A DNA stretch of 64,000 bases, from assembly GCA_022009675.1 (NCBI GenBank), contig CP091718.1, forward strand, positions 1,550,001 through 1,614,000, given 5' to 3'. A program made the translations under genes and the position numbers. This stretch comes from Oscillospiraceae bacterium (GTDB taxonomy: Bacteria > Bacillota > Clostridia > Oscillospirales > CAG-272). The notes beneath the pieces were generated by a model, which saw only the letters and a list, made by a program, of their open reading frames with translations, made no database searches and was not told the origin of the DNA. The first letter of the stretch is position 1. Each line of letters begins with the position of its first letter. Positions 38,180-47,189 of the stretch are shown one piece after another.

Positions 38180-38927
38180 TCACTCTTCGTCAGCGGGCTT
38201 CTCGGCGGGAGCCTCGGCTTCAGCCTCTGCCTTGGCGGTCTCCTCGCCCTGGCGACCCTCGATCACGGCGTCAGCCATGACGGAGGAAATCAGCTTGATG
38301 GCGCGGATTGCGTCGTCGTTACCGGGGATCACGTAGTCGGCGTCATCGGGGTCGCAGTTGGTGTCAACGATGGCGATGACGGGAATGCCCAGCTTCTTCG
38401 CCTCCAGAACGGCGATGTGCTCCTTGTGGGGGTCAACAATGAAGATGGCATCCGGCAGGCGCTCCATGGTCTTGATACCGCCCAGGTTCTTCTCCAGATC
38501 GAAAATTTCCTTCTGCTTGGCGGCGACTTCCTTCTTGGGAAGCAGATCGAAGGTGCCGTCCTCCTGCATCTTGTTCAGGGTGTTCAGCCGGTTGATAGAG
38601 CGCTTGATGGTCTTGAAGTTGGTCATCATGCCGCCCGGCCACCGGACGTTGACGTAGTACATACCGCAACGCTCCGCCTCCTCGCGGATCGCCTCGGCAG
38701 CCTGCTTCTTGGTGCCGACGAACAGCAGGGTGCCGCCGTTTGCGGAAAGGTCACGCACGAAGTTGTACGCTTCCTCAAACTTCTTCACCGTTTTCTGCAG
38801 GTCGATGATATAAATCCCGTTACGCTCGGTGAAGATGTACTCCTGCATCTTGGGGGTTCCAGCGTCTGGTGTGGTGTCCGAAATGGACGCCGGCTTCCAG
38901 CAACTGCTTGATGGTTACGATAGACAT
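38180..38927 (-). CDS. rpsB: 30S ribosomal protein uS2 (one frameshift)
   Basis: Starts [20 protein letters not shown] at ATG 38927 behind GAAGGAGGACATGAA. An extra C in the C5 run near 38855-38860 breaks the frame before [20 protein letters not shown]. The body carries [20 protein letters not shown] and then [18 protein letters not shown]. An Ala/Glu-rich tail follows. It precedes tsf by 45 bases, the universal rpsB-tsf order. Essential gene, so the slip is almost certainly an error. Confidence 0.97.
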
Positions 38928-39074
38928 TTCATGTCCTCCTTCGGTTTTTTTCCACCACAGGGGCACAGGCGTACCGATCCCGGCAACATCTGCCGGAACA
39001 CCGGGCGAGCCGACTGCCGCTGTGTGCGTAATATATTTTTGCTGTCACAGACAGGACGCCTGCGCAACGGGAGA

Positions 39075-39103
39075 ATTATACCACACTGTACCCTGCTCCG
39101 CAA
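39075..39103 (-). promoter_or_regulatory. rpsB-tsf promoter
   Basis: TTGCGG (39098-39103), 17 bp, TATAAT (39075-39080), with AGTGTGG before the -10. It leaves a leader of about 140 bases, long enough for an S2 autoregulatory structure, which I did not resolve. Confidence 0.8.
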
Positions 39104-39120
39104 GAGCAGACTTGAAAAAT

Positions 39121-40434
39121 TTACACTTTATTTACGCTTTCGCCGGCTGCCTGCGCTGCCGAGATCCCAGCCAGATGCCCGGTCGAGAAAGCAATCTGCA
39201 GATTGTAGCCGCCCGTAGTGGCATCGACATCCAGCATCTCACCTGCGAAGTACAGCCCCGGGCAGAGCTTCGACTGCATCGTGCGGGGATCAACCTCGCG
39301 GACGTCCACGCCACCGCGCGTCACGATTGCCTCTGCCAGCGGGCGGAATCCGATCGGTTGCAGCTCCAGTCCTTTCAGGACGCCGATCAGTGCGCGGCGC
39401 TCCTCGCGCGTCACATCGTGAACCTTCTTGCGGAAGGGAATGCCGGACAGCTCTGCCACCGGCTGGATTGCCTTCTGCGGCAGGAGATCGGACAGCGCAT
39501 TGATGAAGTCACGGTTGGAGAATTTTGAAAAATCTGCCTGGATGCGCGCATCCAGTGCAGCCTCATCCAGCGCGGGCTTGAGGTCGATGCGCAGGCGGTA
39601 GCGTCCCGCGCGGACGCCCGCCGCATCGGTCATATGCGCCGATGCCGTCAGCACAAGGGGACCGGTAACGCCGAAATGCGTGAACAGCATTTCGCCCATG
39701 TCCTCGTACAGAACCCGGTTGCCATGCGCCGTATCCAGCACGCGCAGGCGCACGTTGCGGAGTGACAGACCCATCATGCGCCGACAGATATCCCCGTCGC
39801 ACACAATCGGGATCAGTGACGGTGCGGGCGGCAGAACCGTATGCCCCACGGACTCTGCCAGCCGATACCCGCCTCCGTCCGACCCCGTTATGGGGTAGGA
39901 GCAGCCTCCGGTGCAAAGGATGACAGTATCTGCCGGGATCAGGCGCTCTCCGATCCGCACGCCGGCGATGCGCGGCGCTGATTTCTCCCCTTCTACCAGC
40001 GCGAGCCCGGTCACGAGCCCGGTTTGGTTGCGGACGCCTGCCGCCCGGCAGGTGCGGACGAGCGCGTCCACAATGTCGCCCGCACGGTCGGACACGGGGA
40101 AGACACGCCTGCCGCGCTCGACCTTCAACGCAATGCCGCATCCCTCAAAGAAAGTCCGGGTGTCCTGCGTGTCGAAGCCGGACAGGGCGCTGTACAGGAA
40201 GCGGGGGTTTGTCAGTACGTGCCGCAGAAACTCCTCGCGGTCGCAGTCGTTGGTGACGTTGCACCGGCCCTTTCCGGTGATGCGGAGCTTGCGGCAGGGG
40301 CGGTCTCCGCGCTCCAGAAGGAGCACGCCGCCGTCTGGCTCACCCGCGGCCTGCAAGGTTTGGGCGGCGGCGATTGCCGCCATCATGCCGGCGGCACCGG
40401 CGCCGACAACCAGCACGCGCGGTCGGTCGGTCAT
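39121..40434 (-). CDS. FAD-dependent oxidoreductase of the YhiN/HI0933 (BaiN-like) family
   Basis: 437 residues, intact. It has an N-terminal Rossmann dinucleotide fold VLVVGAGAAGMMAAIAAAQ, the family signature KLRITGKGRCNVTND, TVILCTGGCSYPITGSDGGG and the C-terminal FAD region LYFAGEMLDVDATTGGYNLQ. Members are flavoproteins whose physiological substrate is mostly unknown; BaiN was implicated in bile-acid dehydroxylation in a Clostridium. Its start overlaps the RpiR gene stop by four bases, so the two are translationally coupled. Confidence 0.92.
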   Translation of the reverse strand: MTDRPRVLVVGAGAAGMMAAIAAAQTLQAAGEPDGGVLLLERGDRPCRKLRITGKGRCNVTNDCDREEFLRHVLTNPRFLYSALSGFDTQDTRTFFEGCGIALKVERGRRVFPVSDRAGDIVDALVRTCRAAGVRNQTGLVTGLALVEGEKSAPRIAGVRIGERLIPADTVILCTGGCSYPITGSDGGGYRLAESVGHTVLPPAPSLIPIVCDGDICRRMMGLSLRNVRLRVLDTAHGNRVLYEDMGEMLFTHFGVTGPLVLTASAHMTDAAGVRAGRYRLRIDLKPALDEAALDARIQADFSKFSNRDFINALSDLLPQKAIQPVAELSGIPFRKKVHDVTREERRALIGVLKGLELQPIGFRPLAEAIVTRGGVDVREVDPRTMQSKLCPGLYFAGEMLDVDATTGGYNLQIAFSTGHLAGISAAQAAGESVNKV

Positions 40435-41321
40435 ACCTTGATATCCCCCTCGGCAGTTGACTCCGGACTCTTGTCGTACACGTCATAGTGATCCCATATC
40501 TCTTCCAGCCGATGCAGGCGGTCGTTCACGTCCGCCTCCTTGGCACGCGAAATGGCGACCAGCAGAGCATTGATAATGCTCATCGGCGCGACCATGGAAT
40601 CGGCGAAGGAAGCCATATCGCTCTGCGCGACCAGTACGTGATCCGCGTCGGCGGCAATGGGCGCCTCTGCGGTGTCGGTCAGCGCGACCACCCGCGCTCC
40701 GGCACCCTTGGCGAAGGTTACGGCGTTAATAACGCGCTTGGAATAGCGCGGGAAGCTGATGGCAATCATGACGTCCCCGGCTCCGATATCCATGATCTGC
40801 TCGAACAGCTCACTGCCGGAGGTGGTTTCAATGAGGCGGACGTTGTTGAAAACCATGCGCAGGTTGTAGTTTAAGAAGCCTGCCAGTGTTGCGGAGGAAC
40901 GCACGCCGATGATATAGATGCGCTTGGCGTTCACCAACGCGTCCACCGCACTGCTGAAGGCGCTCTGGTCGATGCCCTCCAGCGTTCTGCGTATCTTGTC
41001 CATGTCTCCCAGCAGAACCTTTTCCAGCACGTTGCCGTTTCCGATGAGATGGTTGGTTACCTCCATGCGCTGGAACGAGGTCAGCCGTGTGCGGATCAGC
41101 TCCTGGAGCGCCTTCTGAAATTCCGGGTACCCGGCATAGCCCAGCTCGATGACGAACCGCACCACGGTGGATTCGGAGACGCTGACCTCGTGTCCCAGTC
41201 TGGCAGCGGTCATATACGCCGCCTTGTCGTAATGCTCCAGCAGGTAGCGCGCGATCTGGCGCTGTCCCTTGGAGAAGCCGTCCATGTTTTCCCCTATGGT
41301 GCGAAGAATGTCCTTTTTCAT
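40431..41321 (-). CDS. MurR/RpiR-family transcriptional regulator
   Basis: 296 residues. An N-terminal HTH_6 domain (LGHEVSVSESTVVRFVIELG) is joined to a C-terminal SIS sugar-phosphate-sensing domain (RIYIIGVRSSATLAGFLNYN, MIAISFPRYSKRVINAVTFA). The family senses phosphosugars. AAGGAC precedes the ATG. Next upstream on the same strand is the GH106-like glycosidase gene, an attractive but unproven target, and the next gene downstream is the YhiN flavoprotein. Confidence 0.93.
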   Translation of the reverse strand: MKKDILRTIGENMDGFSKGQRQIARYLLEHYDKAAYMTAARLGHEVSVSESTVVRFVIELGYAGYPEFQKALQELIRTRLTSFQRMEVTNHLIGNGNVLEKVLLGDMDKIRRTLEGIDQSAFSSAVDALVNAKRIYIIGVRSSATLAGFLNYNLRMVFNNVRLIETTSGSELFEQIMDIGAGDVMIAISFPRYSKRVINAVTFAKGAGARVVALTDTAEAPIAADADHVLVAQSDMASFADSMVAPMSIINALLVAISRAKEADVNDRLHRLEEIWDHYDVYDKSPESTAEGDIKV

Positions 41322-41363
41322 GTCCTTGCGACTGCTGTTACGCGACGCCTCTCCCCTTTGCGC

Positions 41364-44300
41364 TTACTGCCCGGAGGGAAGCCGGCTGCCCGCGTCCTTT
41401 CCACAGATTTGACAGCCCGCCGCATATCCCGAAAGGGGAGCGCCGGTCGGACTGCATACAGAACGCATTTTAGCATACAAAAAAACGGAAAAGTCAATGG
41501 TAATATTTAACTTTTTCGGCGCGCGGGCGGTGGGCAGAGCCGGCGAAGCAATGAAATAAAAGTCAAAAACGTCCCCTTTCCCCGGTGGGGGAAGGGGACG
41601 GATGGGTGGGACGGAATAGCCCTTGATGCGGCAGGATAGTCCGGCAACGCAACCGGGCGTGCTGCCCCACCCGCTCACTCGTGCTCCGTTTCCGTCTGCC
41701 GCATCCGTAAGGGATGTGTTGACGAAACAGTAGCGGTCGGTGTAATAGCCACCGGAGTAGCCGTTCCAGATGCACGGCTCGTTGTAGAAGGCCGGCGGTG
41801 CAACGGCGTACAACTCGCCGCCTACATGGTGGTGCGGTCCGAGCAGATTGCGCAGATTGTTGACCAGTGTCAGCTCCAGCGTGTTGGCACCCGCGTGCAG
41901 GTACGGCGTCAGATCGACCTCGTAGGGCGCCCACAGAACCCGGGTGACCTCCTGCCCGTTGACACGGACGCGGATGGCATTGATGCCCTGCTTGCGGAAG
42001 ACCAGCCGCCGGGCGGTGTCGCCCTCCTTCAGCGTCAGCTCGCGCCGGACAGTCAGCTCGCCCGCAAAGAACAGGTAGCCCTGCCGCTCGATATGTTCCA
42101 GCGTGATTTCGCGGCGCGGCGCAACCAGACGGAAGGTGCCGTCAAAGAAGCTGGCGTCGTGCGGGATGTCCTCAAAACTGCCGATGCCGTCAATGCCGAA
42201 GTCCCCGACAAGGTACATTGCCTCAATCTCCATGTCATAGGTCAGCTTGTTCTTTTCACTCTCAAATATACGGCTCTTCTCAATGTTCTCGTACACCTCG
42301 TCCGACTGCCGGAACAGTACGTGCGTCTCAATGACATTCTCGCCGGGCTTCATGAGTCCCGAAATGTCCAGCTTGCGGAAGGAATGATCGCGGAAGAATC
42401 CGCAGTCGGTCCGGTCAACCGGCTTGCCGTTGACCGTGATGTCGAAAATTTCCGGTGTCTCGCAGGCAAGGAACAGCTTCTCCGGCACGTAATCTGCCAG
42501 CACCGTGAAGGCACAGCGGATATCCACCGGTTCCTTACGGTCGAGCGCACGGGAACCGACGTTCAGGATGTAGCCGTTCTCCTCCTGCAGCACGCCGTCA
42601 AACCAGTAGGAGCACTTGTCCAGCGTCAGCGCATTTTCGGTCGCGGACGCAACCGTCCACTTGCCGGCAAGCGTCAGCGCGGCAGGCAGAGCCGGCGCGG
42701 AATCGGGGGCGACCGCATGCGGTGTTCCGTCGTCGATGACTACAAGGCTACCCCACGCCGGGAAGGTGTACTGCCCGAAGAAGGGCTCCAGCTCACCGGT
42801 CACGATGTTGAGCACCTTGCCGCCGCACCGGATGTCGGCATGCTGTGCTTCGGCGGTGGAGTTGACGAAGTAGTGCATGGTAAAGCCCTCGCCCGGGAAG
42901 CGACGCAGGGTATAGGTAACGGCGGGGTTGTTGATGATGGGGTTGTCCGGCAGGGCATCCGCCGTGACGACCTGCCCGCCGTTTTCACGGAATTCCCTGA
43001 GCAGGCGCTCGGTGTTCTCCAGGAACGCGATGTGCGGCGGCAGGATAACCTTCCGGTAGCGCATCTCGCCGATGACCAGCGTGTCGCCCTCCACGCGCCC
43101 GTGGCGCTCCATCAGAAGCTCGTCGCCCAGATGGAAGGGAATGTGCTTGCTATCCAGCTCGTCCATGATATTCAGCAGGGCAAGGTTGTAGCCGCCAAGA
43201 CCTTCGTTTTTGGCGTTGTCGTAGCATATCCACGCGGACGTCTGTGTGTGCATGACCAGCGTGTCCACCGCGACCTCGCCGCGTGCCAGCAGCATCCCGA
43301 CGCGGGACATGGCGTCATTGAACACCTTGTAATCTGCCCACCAGGGCTGCTGGCAGTACATGGCAGGCGGGTAATCGCGCTTGCGGATGCCGCGCAGGGA
43401 GTATCCCTCCAGATGCTGGCACATCAGGTTGATGCCGCGAACCATCATCCATTCGTAGTTCCGCTTCAGCTCGTCATGCCCGACATTATGCCCGCACAGG
43501 GCGAAGGTCTCGGACAGGATCTGCCGCTTTCCTGTCTGGGCGGCGGCAGAGGCAAGCTGTGCCTGCGTCAGGCAGCGCCCGATGTCGCGTCCCAGCCAGT
43601 CCATGCCGGGAATATCGAAGTATTCGTAGTGCGGCATGCACGCACCGTTGGATACCAGCTGTGACTCAAAGGACTCCTCCAGCACAAGGTGCCCGGTAAA
43701 TTTCAGCCCATGCGCGGCGCACCAGTCGTGTATCTGCTTCATGAAGTTGCGGGAGAACAGCTCGGTGATCAGCTTCCAGAACCGCATCCGGGTGGTCTTA
43801 TAGTCTCCCTGAGGCAGGAACAGCTCGATCAGGCGGTCGTAGATCGGCTCTCCGTATGCCTTCTCATACTCGGCAGGCAGGGTCAGGCTCCACGGGATGC
43901 CGTTGCGGGAAATCTGCGGCTCGTCCGTGAAGAAGCCGTCAAAGTCGGTTCCGTACTTTTCATAGTACGGTTCGTATATTTCATGCAGGAAATCCGCGAT
44001 GACCTCCCCGTCCAGGGTATCCACGTAGAAGGGGTTGACATCATAGTAGAAGCAGTAGTTCTCAAAACAGCTGATGACGCGGGGACCGCGCGGATCCTCC
44101 AGATCAGGGGTAAAGGTCTTGATGCGCAGGTACTTCTGCTGGAACTTCTCCCCCTTGCCGTTGACTTTTCCGCCGCCGAAGCCGGAGGGCCAGCCATTCT
44201 CGTCGTATGCCCATGCGTGCATACCCTTCTTTTTTGCTTCATCGATGCAGGCGCCGACGTTCTCAAACCACTCATTGCCCATATACTCGGTCTGCAGACC

Positions 44301-44444
44301 GCCCCGGGCGTGCATGAAGAAGCCGCCGATGCCGGCGTCCGCCATCAGATCCACCTGCCGGATCGATTCGGGGACGCTGAGCTTTTCATTCCATGACCAG
44401 AACGGTACCGGACGGTACTCGTTGCCTACTGTCTTGAAATCCAT
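41364..44444 (-). CDS. GH106-like glycosidase (alpha-L-rhamnosidase family), C-terminus uncertain
   Basis: Large glycosidase of about 925-1026 residues. The N-terminal TIM-barrel signature is RPVPFWSWNEKLSVPESIRQ, then AGIGGFFMHARGGLQTEYMG and AYDENGWPSGFGGG. DFDGFFTDEPQISRNG is the region expected to hold a catalytic acid. Beta-sandwich domains follow (FAGELTVRRELTLKEGD, YEVDLTPYLHAGANTLELTL), and the natural end is likely near YCFVNTSLT. The open frame reads on through the terminator at 41565-41600 to 41364, so a stop near 41675 was probably lost to an indel. No signal peptide, so intracellular. ATG 44444 follows GAGAGGAGATACAGA. Confidence 0.8.
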   Translation of the reverse strand: MDFKTVGNEYRPVPFWSWNEKLSVPESIRQVDLMADAGIGGFFMHARGGLQTEYMGNEWFENVGACIDEAKKKGMHAWAYDENGWPSGFGGGKVNGKGEKFQQKYLRIKTFTPDLEDPRGPRVISCFENYCFYYDVNPFYVDTLDGEVIADFLHEIYEPYYEKYGTDFDGFFTDEPQISRNGIPWSLTLPAEYEKAYGEPIYDRLIELFLPQGDYKTTRMRFWKLITELFSRNFMKQIHDWCAAHGLKFTGHLVLEESFESQLVSNGACMPHYEYFDIPGMDWLGRDIGRCLTQAQLASAAAQTGKRQILSETFALCGHNVGHDELKRNYEWMMVRGINLMCQHLEGYSLRGIRKRDYPPAMYCQQPWWADYKVFNDAMSRVGMLLARGEVAVDTLVMHTQTSAWICYDNAKNEGLGGYNLALLNIMDELDSKHIPFHLGDELLMERHGRVEGDTLVIGEMRYRKVILPPHIAFLENTERLLREFRENGGQVVTADALPDNPIINNPAVTYTLRRFPGEGFTMHYFVNSTAEAQHADIRCGGKVLNIVTGELEPFFGQYTFPAWGSLVVIDDGTPHAVAPDSAPALPAALTLAGKWTVASATENALTLDKCSYWFDGVLQEENGYILNVGSRALDRKEPVDIRCAFTVLADYVPEKLFLACETPEIFDITVNGKPVDRTDCGFFRDHSFRKLDISGLMKPGENVIETHVLFRQSDEVYENIEKSRIFESEKNKLTYDMEIEAMYLVGDFGIDGIGSFEDIPHDASFFDGTFRLVAPRREITLEHIERQGYLFFAGELTVRRELTLKEGDTARRLVFRKQGINAIRVRVNGQEVTRVLWAPYEVDLTPYLHAGANTLELTLVNNLRNLLGPHHHVGGELYAVAPPAFYNEPCIWNGYSGGYYTDRYCFVNTSLTDAADGNGARVSGWGSTPGCVAGLSCRIKGYSVPPIRPLPPPGKGDVFDFYFIASPALPTARAPKKLNITIDFSVFLYAKMRSVCSPTGAPLSGYAAGCQICGKDAGSRLPSGQ
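41467..41497 (-). promoter_or_regulatory. Possible promoter of the RpiR-YhiN operon
   Basis: TTGACT (41492-41497) and TAAAAT (41467-41472) with a 19-bp spacer that includes a T7 run. If two Ts are miscalled the spacer would be the usual 17. Confidence 0.5.
41565..41600 (-). terminator. Terminator of the GH106-like gene
   Basis: GC-rich stem CGTCCCCTTTCCCC / GGGGGAAGGGGACG (41570-41600), followed on the minus strand by TTTTT. Its presence inside the annotated open frame suggests the real gene stops upstream of it. Confidence 0.8.
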
Positions 44445-44474
44445 TCTGTATCTCCTCTCGTTTTTGTGACTGTT

Positions 44475-44494
44475 CCGCGCGGTGCATTGCGCGG
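44475..44494 (-). promoter_or_regulatory. Candidate operator in the GH106-like leader
   Basis: Inverted repeat CCGCGC-N8-GCGCGG, positioned 5-25 bases downstream of the -10, where a repressor would block transcription. Confidence 0.35.
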
Positions 44495-44498
44495 TTTC

Positions 44499-44527
44499 AT
44501 TATACCATGTGTGTGCGTGTTCGTCAA
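44499..44527 (-). promoter_or_regulatory. Promoter of the GH106-like gene
   Basis: TTGACG (44522-44527), 17 bp, TATAAT (44499-44504), with ACATGG before the -10. Confidence 0.85.
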
Positions 44528-44558
44528 GGGGCGCTTTGCATATTCACGTGAGATACGA

Positions 44559-44594
44559 TAAAAAGCTCCGCCGTGCCAGAGGCACGGCGGAGCT
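44559..44594 (-). terminator. Terminator of the membrane-protein gene
   Basis: Fourteen-bp stem AGCTCCGCCGTGCC / GGCACGGCGGAGCT with a three-base loop, followed on the minus strand by TTTTATC. Confidence 0.88.
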
Positions 44595-44611
44595 GGATTC
44601 AATCAGAGTCC

Positions 44612-45260
44612 TTACTGTCCTTGTCCATGCGGTCGCGCGCCTGCTTTTTCCGCCGCCTTGCGGGCAGCTTCCTGCTTGCGTTCACGAAGCTCCTTGCGCG
44701 TAGGACGGTCGGAGGCAGGCAACTCCGGTGTGGACAGACCGGTCAGATGCCAGTCCTTGACCCCGGCGATGTACCCGACCGTGGACACCAGCAGGGCAGG
44801 CAGAGGCAGGAGAAAGTACGCCCACCAGCAGTTGTTCAGTGAGATGCTGCCGACCTTGATCAGCGTGTATACACCCTGATACATCCCGTTGAGAAACATC
44901 GCGGCAAAGCGAGCCATGCCGGCGTTTCCGCCGGGCAGGAGCGAGAGCAACGTCACAACGCCTGCCAGAACAAGATTCAGACTGTTGGCAAGCAGGGAGA
45001 TCAGCGCTCCGATGAAAGGGCGAAACGGGAGCTTGCCCAGCTCAACGGAGGTTCTGTCCTTGGCGCCGACCCGCTGCGCTACGCCGTAAATCAGGGCGAG
45101 ATAGAACAGGATGGACGCAAGGCTGAAGACCAGCAGCAACGTGTCGTTTTTCCATCTGAACCGCCGTCAGCGCCAGACAGAAACCGAACAGGGATATGGC
45201 GAACTGGTCAAGAAACATCCGCATACTGTCGTAGGAGTAGCGGGAGAAAAACTGCTTCAT
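44612..45260 (-). CDS. Membrane protein of unknown function (one frameshift)
   Basis: About 216 residues, starting MKQFFSRYSYDSMRMFLDQF at ATG 45260 behind GGAGG. A T5 run near 45146-45150 breaks the frame before LLLVFSLASILFYLALIYGV. Four or five membrane helices are visible (FGFCLALTAV, FIGALISLLANSLNLVLAG, YFLLPLPALLVSTVGYIAG), and the C-terminal tail is strongly basic (RKELRERKQEAARKAAEKAG). I recognise no family and no catalytic motif. It has its own promoter and terminator. Confidence 0.75.
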
Positions 45261-45313
45261 GTGTATATGTGCCTCCGTGGAAAGGGTATCGTTTCGGAAA
45301 TCGGTCAGCCTCT

Positions 45314-45342
45314 ATTATAGCGAAAAAGTGTGACCAAATCAA
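45314..45342 (-). promoter_or_regulatory. Promoter of the membrane-protein gene
   Basis: TTGATT (45337-45342), 17 bp, TATAAT (45314-45319). Confidence 0.75.
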
Positions 45343-45411
45343 CCGCGGAAGACAATATTTACAGTTTATCCACTGAAAATGCACAATCTGTTGCCTTTTT
45401 CGGAAAAGCTC

Positions 45412-45440
45412 TTGCTTTTTCCGCTTAGGTCGGGTATAAT
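45412..45440 (+). promoter_or_regulatory. Promoter of the recombinase gene
   Basis: TTGCTT (45412-45417), 17 bp, TATAAT (45435-45440). Confidence 0.75.
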
Positions 45441-45492
45441 GAAGGCATGATAAAAATCCCGCGTGTGCGGGATCCGGAGGGAGGAGCAGACC

Positions 45493-46572
45493 GTGCGCCA
45501 TGAGATCGAAGTGAGCGAATTCTCTGCCGTCATACAGGAGTTCGCCGCATATAAATCAGCCATTCAGGGCTGTTCGCAACGCACGGTGGAGGAGTACCTG
45601 CTCGACCTGCGCACATTTTTCCGGTACCTGCTTTGCCGGGAGGACGCCGAGGTGCTGAATGACCCCGAGCGCTTTGCCACCGTCAGTGTCCTGCCGGTGG
45701 ATCTGGAATACCTGCGCACGGTCACGGCGGATCAGATATACGCCTTCCTGATCTACGCCGACTCGGTGCGCGAAAACCGTTCCTCTGCCAAGGCACGCAA
45801 GCTGTCCTCCATCAAGGCACTGTTCAAGTATCTGGTCAACAAGCGCGGCTACCTTGCCGTCAACCCTGCCGCCAATATCGATTCCCCCAAAAAGAAAAAG
45901 GCACTTCCCAAGTACCTGACGCTGGAGGAATCCGTCACGCTGCTTGAAACCGTTGCCGCAGACCGCGATTCGCCCCATCGGGTGCGTGATTATGCCATCC
46001 TGACACTGTTTCTCAACTGCGGAATGCGTGTAGGCGAGCTGGTCAGCATCAATCTGCAGGATATTGATCCGCAGTTGCGCTCGTTGCGCGTGGTGGGTAA
46101 GGGCAACAAGGAGCGCGTCATTTACCTCAACGATGCCTGCGTCGCCGCCCTGACTGCCCACCTTGCCGAGCGGCTGGATCCTGCAAACGGAAAGGTGACG
46201 GACAGGGCACTGTTCCTCAGCAACCGGGGCACGCGCTTCAGCGACAAGGGGGTACAGCATATGGTGTACAAGTACCTCGCCGCCGCAGGACTGGGAGCGC
46301 GGCGGCTGTCGGTGCATAAGCTGCGCCATACCGCCGCTACGCTGATGTACCAGTCCGGCGCGGTGGATATCCGGGTGCTCAAGGACATCCTGGGGCACGA
46401 GCAACTCAACACCACGCAGATATATACCCACCTGACCAGCCGGAGCATGGAGGAAGCCATGCGGCATAACCCGCTTGCGGGGATGATGCCGGCATCCCCT
46501 GCATCCGGCGCGGCGCAACAGCCGGACGAGCCCGACGCAGATGCCGCCGATCCGTCCGACCGAAAGGAGTGA
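45493..46572 (+). CDS. XerC/XerD-type tyrosine recombinase
   Basis: 359 residues, intact. GTG 45493 is chosen for its GGAGGAG site. An N-terminal SAM-like core-binding domain (RTVEEYLLDLRTFFRYLL) precedes the catalytic domain, with Arg in LNCGMRVGELVSINLQD, Lys in VVGKGNKERVIYL, HxxR in SVHKLRHTAATLMYQ, His in LGHEQLNTTQ and the nucleophile Tyr in IYTHLT. It lies in core chromosomal context with uracil-DNA glycosylase directly downstream and no element ends nearby, so a role in chromosome dimer resolution is more likely than transposition. The N-terminal half has an insertion compared with E. coli XerC. Confidence 0.88.
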   Translation: MRHEIEVSEFSAVIQEFAAYKSAIQGCSQRTVEEYLLDLRTFFRYLLCREDAEVLNDPERFATVSVLPVDLEYLRTVTADQIYAFLIYADSVRENRSSAKARKLSSIKALFKYLVNKRGYLAVNPAANIDSPKKKKALPKYLTLEESVTLLETVAADRDSPHRVRDYAILTLFLNCGMRVGELVSINLQDIDPQLRSLRVVGKGNKERVIYLNDACVAALTAHLAERLDPANGKVTDRALFLSNRGTRFSDKGVQHMVYKYLAAAGLGARRLSVHKLRHTAATLMYQSGAVDIRVLKDILGHEQLNTTQIYTHLTSRSMEEAMRHNPLAGMMPASPASGAAQQPDEPDADAADPSDRKE

Positions 46573-46577
46573 TCCCC

Positions 46578-47177
46578 GTGACAGATACGTATACACCAGC
46601 CGATACATCCGCCGGAACAGCGCTGGACAGCCTGCGCGGGCGTTGTGCGGACTGCCGGGCGTGTCCCCTGTGGGAAACACGCACCAAATCCGTGTTCGGC
46701 GTGGGTGACTCCCGTGCGCGCCTTATGTTCGTAGGCGAGGCGCCCGGCGGCGAGGAGGATAAGACCGGCATTCCGTTTGTGGGTGCGGCGGGAAAACTGC
46801 TGGACCGATACCTGTACGCGGTGGGCATTGCGCGCGAGTCGGTGTACATTGCCAACATTCTCAAGTGCCGCCCGCCGCATAACCGTGACCCGTTGCCCGC
46901 CGAGGAGGATGCCTGCATCGGTTATCTGCGTGAGCAGGTCAGACTGATTGATCCCGCACTGATCGTGTGCCTGGGGCGCATTGCAGCCATGCGGCTGATC
47001 CGACCGGATTTCCGCATCACGCGGGAGCATGGGATATTCGTTCAGCGGGGAAAGTATTGCATGACCGCCGTGTACCATCCGGCGGCACTGCTGCGCGATG
47101 CCTCAAAAAAAGGTGGATATGCTGGCGGATATGGAACGCGTCCGGGAAAAAAACTGGACGCACTGGGCGGGGCGTGA
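46578..47177 (+). CDS. Uracil-DNA glycosylase, family 4 (two compensating slips)
   Basis: Removes uracil from DNA. About 199 residues. The family-4 (iron-sulfur) signature is CADCRACPLWETRTKSVFGV, then LMFVGEAPGGEEDKTGIPFV and GAAGKLLDRYL. ILKCRPPHNRDPLP supplies further cysteine, and VYHPAALLRD is the C-terminal catalytic region. After ASKK the A-run at 47104-47110 and another at 47147-47153 shift the frame for about 13 residues (true reading VDMLADMERVREK), then return it. Start GTG 46578 is preferred because AAAGGAG precedes it. It overlaps the recombinase gene's end region closely. Confidence 0.9.
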   Translation: MTDTYTPADTSAGTALDSLRGRCADCRACPLWETRTKSVFGVGDSRARLMFVGEAPGGEEDKTGIPFVGAAGKLLDRYLYAVGIARESVYIANILKCRPPHNRDPLPAEEDACIGYLREQVRLIDPALIVCLGRIAAMRLIRPDFRITREHGIFVQRGKYCMTAVYHPAALLRDASKKGGYAGGYGTRPGKKLDALGGA

Positions 47178-47189
47178 GCGGGCATCCGG

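Noticed and set aside
41826..43664. 612-codon open frame on the plus strand
   Set aside because: Antisense to the GH106-like gene, which has strong family signatures.
45493..46572. Integrase of a mobile element
   Set aside because: Core GC, no excisionase or end repeats nearby, and tight linkage with uracil-DNA glycosylase fit a chromosomal XerC/D-type enzyme better.
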